Source of the DNA: Coniella vitis
Lineage: Eukaryota > Ascomycota > Sordariomycetes > Diaporthales > Schizoparmaceae
Length of the DNA: 64,000 nt
Direction of reading: 5' to 3'
Assembly (NCBI GenBank): GCA_011317545.1
Contig: WUJK01000003.1
Span: 3,410,001 to 3,474,000 of the forward strand
Of the stretch, positions 59,508 to 64,000 are shown one piece after another. The translations under genes and the position numbers were made by a program. The first letter of the stretch is position 1. Each line of letters starts with the position of its first letter. A model generated the notes under the pieces. That model was not told the DNA's origin and made no database searches. It saw nothing but the letters and a program-made list of their open reading frames with translations.

Positions 59508-60048
59508 ACGAGGCCAGGATACGGAGGGAGGTAGAAATAGCATAAGAATAGAGCAAGCGAGTGTTTGAAATATAACCAACTACTAGGGCAAGTCTCAATG
59601 GCCCCTACGCAGATTGTATATCTGCGCTTGGATCGAGTGACAATACATCTCGGTTTGTATCGTGCGCGAGAATTTCGTGAGTCAGGTCTCCCTTCTACTG
59701 CCATCACAATTCAATTATAAGTATACAGATTGGCAGCGAGCAATAAGTCGATCAATAATGCAACGCGCCAGTATTACATCTCTCTAGTGCAACAGTCCGT
59801 ATTTGAGTTGTTGGTATCATTTGGCTTGTCATTTATGCTTGATTAAAGCGTGAAGACGACGTCTTCCAGCGTCTGGTTGCCTTTTAGCAGCCCATGACTG
59901 CGGTCGCAATCAAATTTGATGGTTCCTCGCGATGTCTGCGAAGCCCATAGACGCCAATCCCAAGCTATGCACTATGCCCAGTAAACTTTTCCCAGCCCGA
60001 TCGTGATTCGTTTCGATTCTCGATGTAGTTCAGATTTAAGGAAAACAT
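59508..60048. other. Convergent intergenic region, ubx4 / rpl36
   Basis: A 541-bp interval holding the 3' ends of two convergent genes. AT-rich, with no gene seen. Confidence 0.5.
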
Positions 60049-60664
60049 TTAGTGGCCGGCACGGCGGGACTCGGCAATGACGCGCTGGAGCTCGTCGACC
60101 TTCTTCTTGGCACGGCCGAAAGTTCCGAGCTGTCAAGAAGGAAACATTAGCATTTGTGTCACTAGATTATTTTAGAAATGTAAAGATTCGTACCCTCTTC
60201 TTGGCGAGCTTGCGGGCGCGCTTGTCCTTGGAGTTGCGGAGCAACTCGATCACACGCTTCTCATAGGGGGCAAGACTATTCGTGAAACCTTGGTTAGCAA
60301 AGACACTCTCATGCATGGGAACAAGTTGAATTGAAATGTGTACGAAGGGCCAGCAGAAACTTACCCAGCAACCTCCTTGACAATGTCGCGGACGAAAGCA
60401 GTGCGCTTGCTCAGGTGGCCCTTGGTGCGGGACACGCGGGGCTTGACAACGCGAGGGGTAGTCTTCTATATTTCCAGAAAAAATCGCAAATCAGCCTGTT
60501 GTTCATCGTCCATCGTCTGCACGAGACAGCGAGCAGAGATCCTCCAGGAGGTGAGACGGGGCTGTTTTTTGCTCCATTCGGTGTTGGTGGTGATGGTTTC
60601 AACGTACGTGGCCCTTGTTGATGCCGACAATCAGGCCCGAACGGGCAGGAGCTTCCTTGGCCAT
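60049..60664 (-). CDS. rpl36: 60S ribosomal protein eL36
   Basis: Structural protein of the large cytosolic ribosomal subunit. Four exons on the minus strand: 60664-60608, 60465-60365, 60275-60194 and 60129-60049. Introns of 142, 89 and 64 nt have GTACGT, GTAAGT and GTACGA donors. The product is 106 aa, the normal eL36 size. It starts MAKEAPARSGLIVGINKGH, continues PRVSRTKGHLSKRTAFVRDI and APYEKRVIELLRNSKDKRAR, and ends RVIAESRRAGH, all family blocks. The longest open frame in the region is on the other strand, so the gene is recognised only by joining short exons. Codon choice is strongly biased to C-ending codons, as expected for a highly expressed gene. Confidence 0.96.
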
Positions 60665-62452
60665 TTTGAAATTAAAATGGTCGGGTTGTCGAATGGAAGA
60701 TGGTGGTTGGCAAAGTGGTGGAAATCGACAAACTTGAGAGCCGCGAGAAGTTTCGAGGTGAGTAAGGTGGAGTGAAATTTTGCGGACGGTGCGCGCTAGA
60801 CTTATTCGAGACTAGCCCGCTTCGGAAGACGGAATATGATATTGGCCGGCTGGGTTTACTATGTAGATTCCAGAATTGCTTTGGCGCATTCTCGCAATGA
60901 CGACCAACAAAATAATTGACGATACAGCATATCGAAACTGTACCAAAATGGAAATTCTTTTTATTTTGAGAGAGTCCAGTACTTCGAGAATGTGCCACTG
61001 ATAATGCTAAGCTTTCTCGTTCTTCCTTTTCGCAGTTGGGCAGTTGTGATGCTGCCAAGTGGCCCCTCCATCTTACTAATTGGCTGTCCGTCAAGGCGAG
61101 TAGCTTTGCGAGTGTACCGAGCTTGCTGTTTCCTACAATGCTGCACGCCGCAAAAACTATGCCCACTTCGCTCAGCTTCCTGGACCAGCAGAGTGGCCCT
61201 GAGACAGACGCGTAGACCAGATCTCGTCAGTTAGTTTGTGACACAGGTTCTGGCCGGATGGCGGGCGCAAGGCCATACGCTTGGCCATTCCAAAGGAGGT
61301 GGCACGTCAGACTAGACACATCCCGGCTGAACCATCCCCAGACCACATGATGCCACCATACTACGGACAATTTCATGATATTCTCCATGGCATGCCGCAA
61401 CTGTCTTGGTTATAATCGACTGTGCATCAAAAGGTACTGCTTCATGAATATGGGAGAGTAGGGCCTGTACGAAATCAAACTCAAGCGAGCAAAGCAGCCT
61501 CTTTGGTTGCAGCCGTTCGGAAGTCGAGGTCGCACTTCTGGGTCCCTGAGCCGTTCTTGTCTTGTCGCCACGTCTTGGCCGCGCACAGTCGATTCAGGGA
61601 TGTCATTTGTTAACAACTGTTGACCGGTCATGGCAGTGCACAACTAAGCCTGTGGCAGAGTACGGTCCATTACAGAGTACTCTGTCTAGGTAGCCACTTT
61701 GAGTAGGCCCTCTTTTTCTGGCCCAGTCCATACATCAGCAATAATTTAGGGGATGGACGGGCGCATTGGTTTGGCGGATGTCATCTCGTATTCCACTTTT
61801 CTTGGGCCTTTTCTCGCATTGGGATCTCCGAAACAGATTGGTCCAACTTTGAGAGTCAATGAACGGCTGACATGAGGCTAGACAGATCAGAATGGGCAGG
61901 CCGGAAGGGAGTCTGCAGTAGACGCTCTGGTACGGACGGATGACGGCCTCAGCGAAAAGGTGTAACAACACCATGGCACTCCAAAGCCGCTTATTCGACC
62001 CAGCGTCTTGGACCATTCAGATTTGCAATCCTGTCAGCACAAAATCTCCAGTTCATATCCTCAAAACGCAACATCTGCATGGTATTTGTCTAAACTACAT
62101 GCAGAGGGGCAGTCCCAGGGGCACACGCCGGCCACCGAGACAGTCGCAGCGCCCAGGCATGCATTGCTGAGTCCAACTTGATGGGTGATCTGCATGCTGC
62201 CGGGACATGATCTGCAAGGTACAGCCACTTGGCCACCGACTTCACCTCGCTAGATGGAAGTATAACGGAACGCTAATTGCTCATCGCCTCCTTGATTTTC
62301 TGCATCATTCATCTCTTCTCATATCACCTTCAAATTCCACCATTTCTCTGCCTCAACCCTACTCCGTATACGCCGACCATTTGTTGGAGCCCTTATCATC
62401 CTCAATAGACCCGCCTGCACCTTTTAGAAGCTTAATACACGCCGCCTTCGAC
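60665..62452. other. Intergenic stretch, rpl36 promoter and upstream region of the secreted-protein gene
   Basis: About 1.8 kb. The left end holds the rpl36 promoter, with one TACTATGTA at 60857-60865. The right end, about 62290-62452, is C/T-rich and probably the leader of the secreted-protein gene. The short open frames between are not convincing. Confidence 0.45.
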
Positions 62453-63016
62453 ATGAAATCATTGTTGGTCCTAGCGTCAGTAGCATCGGCAGCGGCAGCC
62501 ACGCGCGGCTACGCTGGACGCAGTCAAGTTGCGAGAGCCACAGACAGCACAGATTGTATACCAGAGAACTTCACTGTCTCCAATTTCGTGGCGGCAGGGG
62601 CAAAGACGACAAACCTGACTGCACTTGCCTTCAACTTCTTTGATCCTCACACCGGTCTCGCCACAACATGCGAGCTGAACTCAACGTCGACAAATCTCAC
62701 GCCTGAAGGCACGTATGCAAACTATAAGTGCGACAGCTCTCTGCTCAAATTCCAATGGGGGATCGATAAGGCCGTGGGGCAATATCTTCTGGGTGTCTCA
62801 GAGACAATATGCAGGTAAGTAGTGTTTGCTCTGGGTGCCAATTTGCTTGATACCATAGACTGACAGTTATGAAGCAACGAGCTCAGCACAGCAGATTCGT
62901 GGCTGCCAAGCCTGAGTTGTCAAAACCATACCACTGGAACCGGTATTGAATGCAGATTTGCAGGAAATAACTCGTATACAGCCGACTTCTCTGGGGCACC
63001 TCAGCCCATTGTCTAG
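62453..63016 (+). CDS. Secreted six-cysteine protein, possibly AA1 (Alt a 1)-like
   Basis: Exon 1 (62453-62814) and exon 2 (62875-63016), joined over a 60-nt intron (GTAAGT donor, GAAG acceptor), give 167 aa. The first 18-20 residues are a signal peptide (MKSLLVLASVASAAAA). The mature part has six Cys: DCIPENF, TTCELN, YKCDSS, ETICSN, LSCQN and IECRF, an even number consistent with disulfides. TVSNFVAAGAKTTNLTALAF followed by a beta-rich pattern resembles AA1-like (Alt a 1) proteins of fungi; this is a tentative match. There are several N-glycosylation sequons. A closer-to-consensus acceptor (GACAG, 62866) lies just upstream but would lead to an early stop and lose two Cys, so the later one is preferred. 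Function unknown; such proteins are often extracellular and host- or substrate-related. Confidence 0.72.
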
Positions 63017-63907
63017 CCTGGAGTTTGACGAGATATCCACGGATGCACTGTGATTGTACTAAGAGAACCGGTTAGGGATACAATTAACTCGACATAGTTG
63101 GGCAAGCCAATATGTTTTTCAAGGTGTTCTTTTCGTGTGTCAAGGAATGCCAGGACTTGGTAATGAAACATTGAGGGCGTTTGGCATGGGTATGGATAGA
63201 CTCAGTCTTATAATGATACCAAATACACACTCCGGATAATATTGAAACAAATAAGTAATAAAGTCTTGGCTTTTATTGCAATACACAAGAGCTCATGCGT
63301 AGCTTCGTGCATGTTGACTCGGACCTGGATGGCTGCCCGCTGTGACCGAATTCAAATTGATACTGGACCTGGTTACGTATTCTATACAAGCCACATATTC
63401 TGAGCAATTCGTGACATCAGCTTCCTATCAGACCCCGTGCGTTTTCTTTCCTATAGCTTGGTGGCGCTGGACCCTTGTTGCCGAGAGAGGAGGAAGCTGT
63501 ACAAATATACTGTGTACGTGTTATGTGATCAATCCTGGCTGCCCTTTCCCCGCCACAGATCCCCCGTGACCAGCCGCAAAACTTGGGGTTGCGGGAACGA
63601 CGTCACGCGCGTCCTGGTTGCTTCATGCGACCAACTCCCAACATCACAATGCCACCTCCCTACTTTGTCATAGGTAAACTAGCTCTAGCCATGACCAGCG
63701 CACTCCTTTCGCCCTGAGAAGACGTCTACTCAAAAGCTCTTCAGCCTCGTTGTGCCATGGCAACCTTGTGTATTTGACAAACAATACGCGAAACTTCGCA
63801 CCTATTCGGGCAATGCCATACTTCTTTGTCGTGCCGAGCAGCTAAGCTTGGGCCGAGCACTCGCGCACATTGTGATTATCGTTACGAAGGCTGCCACAGC
63901 CTACAAG
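63017..63907. other. Intergenic stretch between two secreted-protein genes
   Basis: About 890 bp with the 3' UTR of the upstream gene (an AATAAAG-like signal near 63257) and the promoter of the next one. No gene is seen. Confidence 0.45.
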
Positions 63908-64000
63908 ATGCTCTTTTCGCTACCTCTTATTGCAGGTGTTGTAGGCTTGAGGAACATCGCCTTCGCCGCGCCCTCCTTCCCTGAGGTCGAATCGGACGGC
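63908..64000 (+). CDS. Start of a secreted protein, cut by the window edge
   Basis: An ATG at 63908 opens 31 codons that run off the window. The start MLFSLPLIAGVVGLRNIAFA is a good signal peptide with a likely cleavage after FAA, followed by PSFPEVESDG. The residues after the cleavage site look like the beginning of a propeptide or mature secreted protein. Too little is present to name a family. Confidence 0.5.
   Translation, partial: MLFSLPLIAGVVGLRNIAFAAPSFPEVESDG

Noticed and set aside
60466..60607. Possible snoRNA in the longest rpl36 intron
   Set aside because: C- and D-box-like words (CGATGA, CTGA) are too close together and no terminal stem is visible.

Overview
The window is nuclear DNA of a filamentous ascomycete, most likely a Sordariomycete (inference). 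The genes have short introns of 50-160 nt with GTRNGT donors, CTRAY-type branch sites and YAG acceptors. The gene set is typical of Pezizomycotina: a class IV chitin synthase, a BtgE-like GH17 wall glucanase, a Reg1-type PP1 regulator, SERCA, Sec10 and Nus1. Intergenic stretches are long (up to 12 kb), with pyrimidine-rich leaders and homopolymer runs.

Layout, left to right: class IV chitin synthase (+, 1119-4813); a long gap; a fungal WD40 protein (+, 9444-11704); convergent with a five-exon BtgE-like GH17 glucanase (-, 13264-15702); a gap rich in microsatellites; a small GPI-anchored Ser/Thr-rich protein (-, 19531-20192); a possible decayed reading frame (-, about 20.4-21.0 kb); a mitochondrial RNase II-type exoribonuclease (+, 21486-24741); convergent with a Reg1-like phosphatase regulator (-, 28180-30015); then about 12 kb with no recognisable protein gene.

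From 42 kb the window is dense with housekeeping genes: trm5 (-) divergent from an AlkB dioxygenase (+); nus1 (-) divergent from sec10 (+); SERCA Ca2+-ATPase (+) convergent with proteasome subunit pup3 (-); pup3 divergent from a TUG/Ubx4-type Cdc48 adaptor (+); ribosomal protein eL36 (-). At the right end are a six-cysteine secreted protein (+) and the start of another secreted protein, cut by the window edge.

Themes: cell wall and secretory pathway (chitin synthase, GH17, GPI protein, Sec10, Nus1, SERCA), RNA and DNA modification or repair (Trm5, AlkB, RNase II), and protein turnover (Pup3, Ubx4). No tRNA, rRNA, CRISPR array or intact transposon was recognised.

Most unusual observations: a 9-mer TACATAGTA / TACTATGTA found about 23 times, only outside the annotated genes (about 0.5 expected); an AlkB protein with a PIP-box-like motif and two candidate start codons that would give mitochondrial or nuclear forms; a GPI anchor signal encoded by a separate last exon, so that intron retention would give a soluble form; and a proteasome gene whose first coding exon is the ATG alone. 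Exon borders were read by eye and gene names rest on recognised family motifs; no database search was run.
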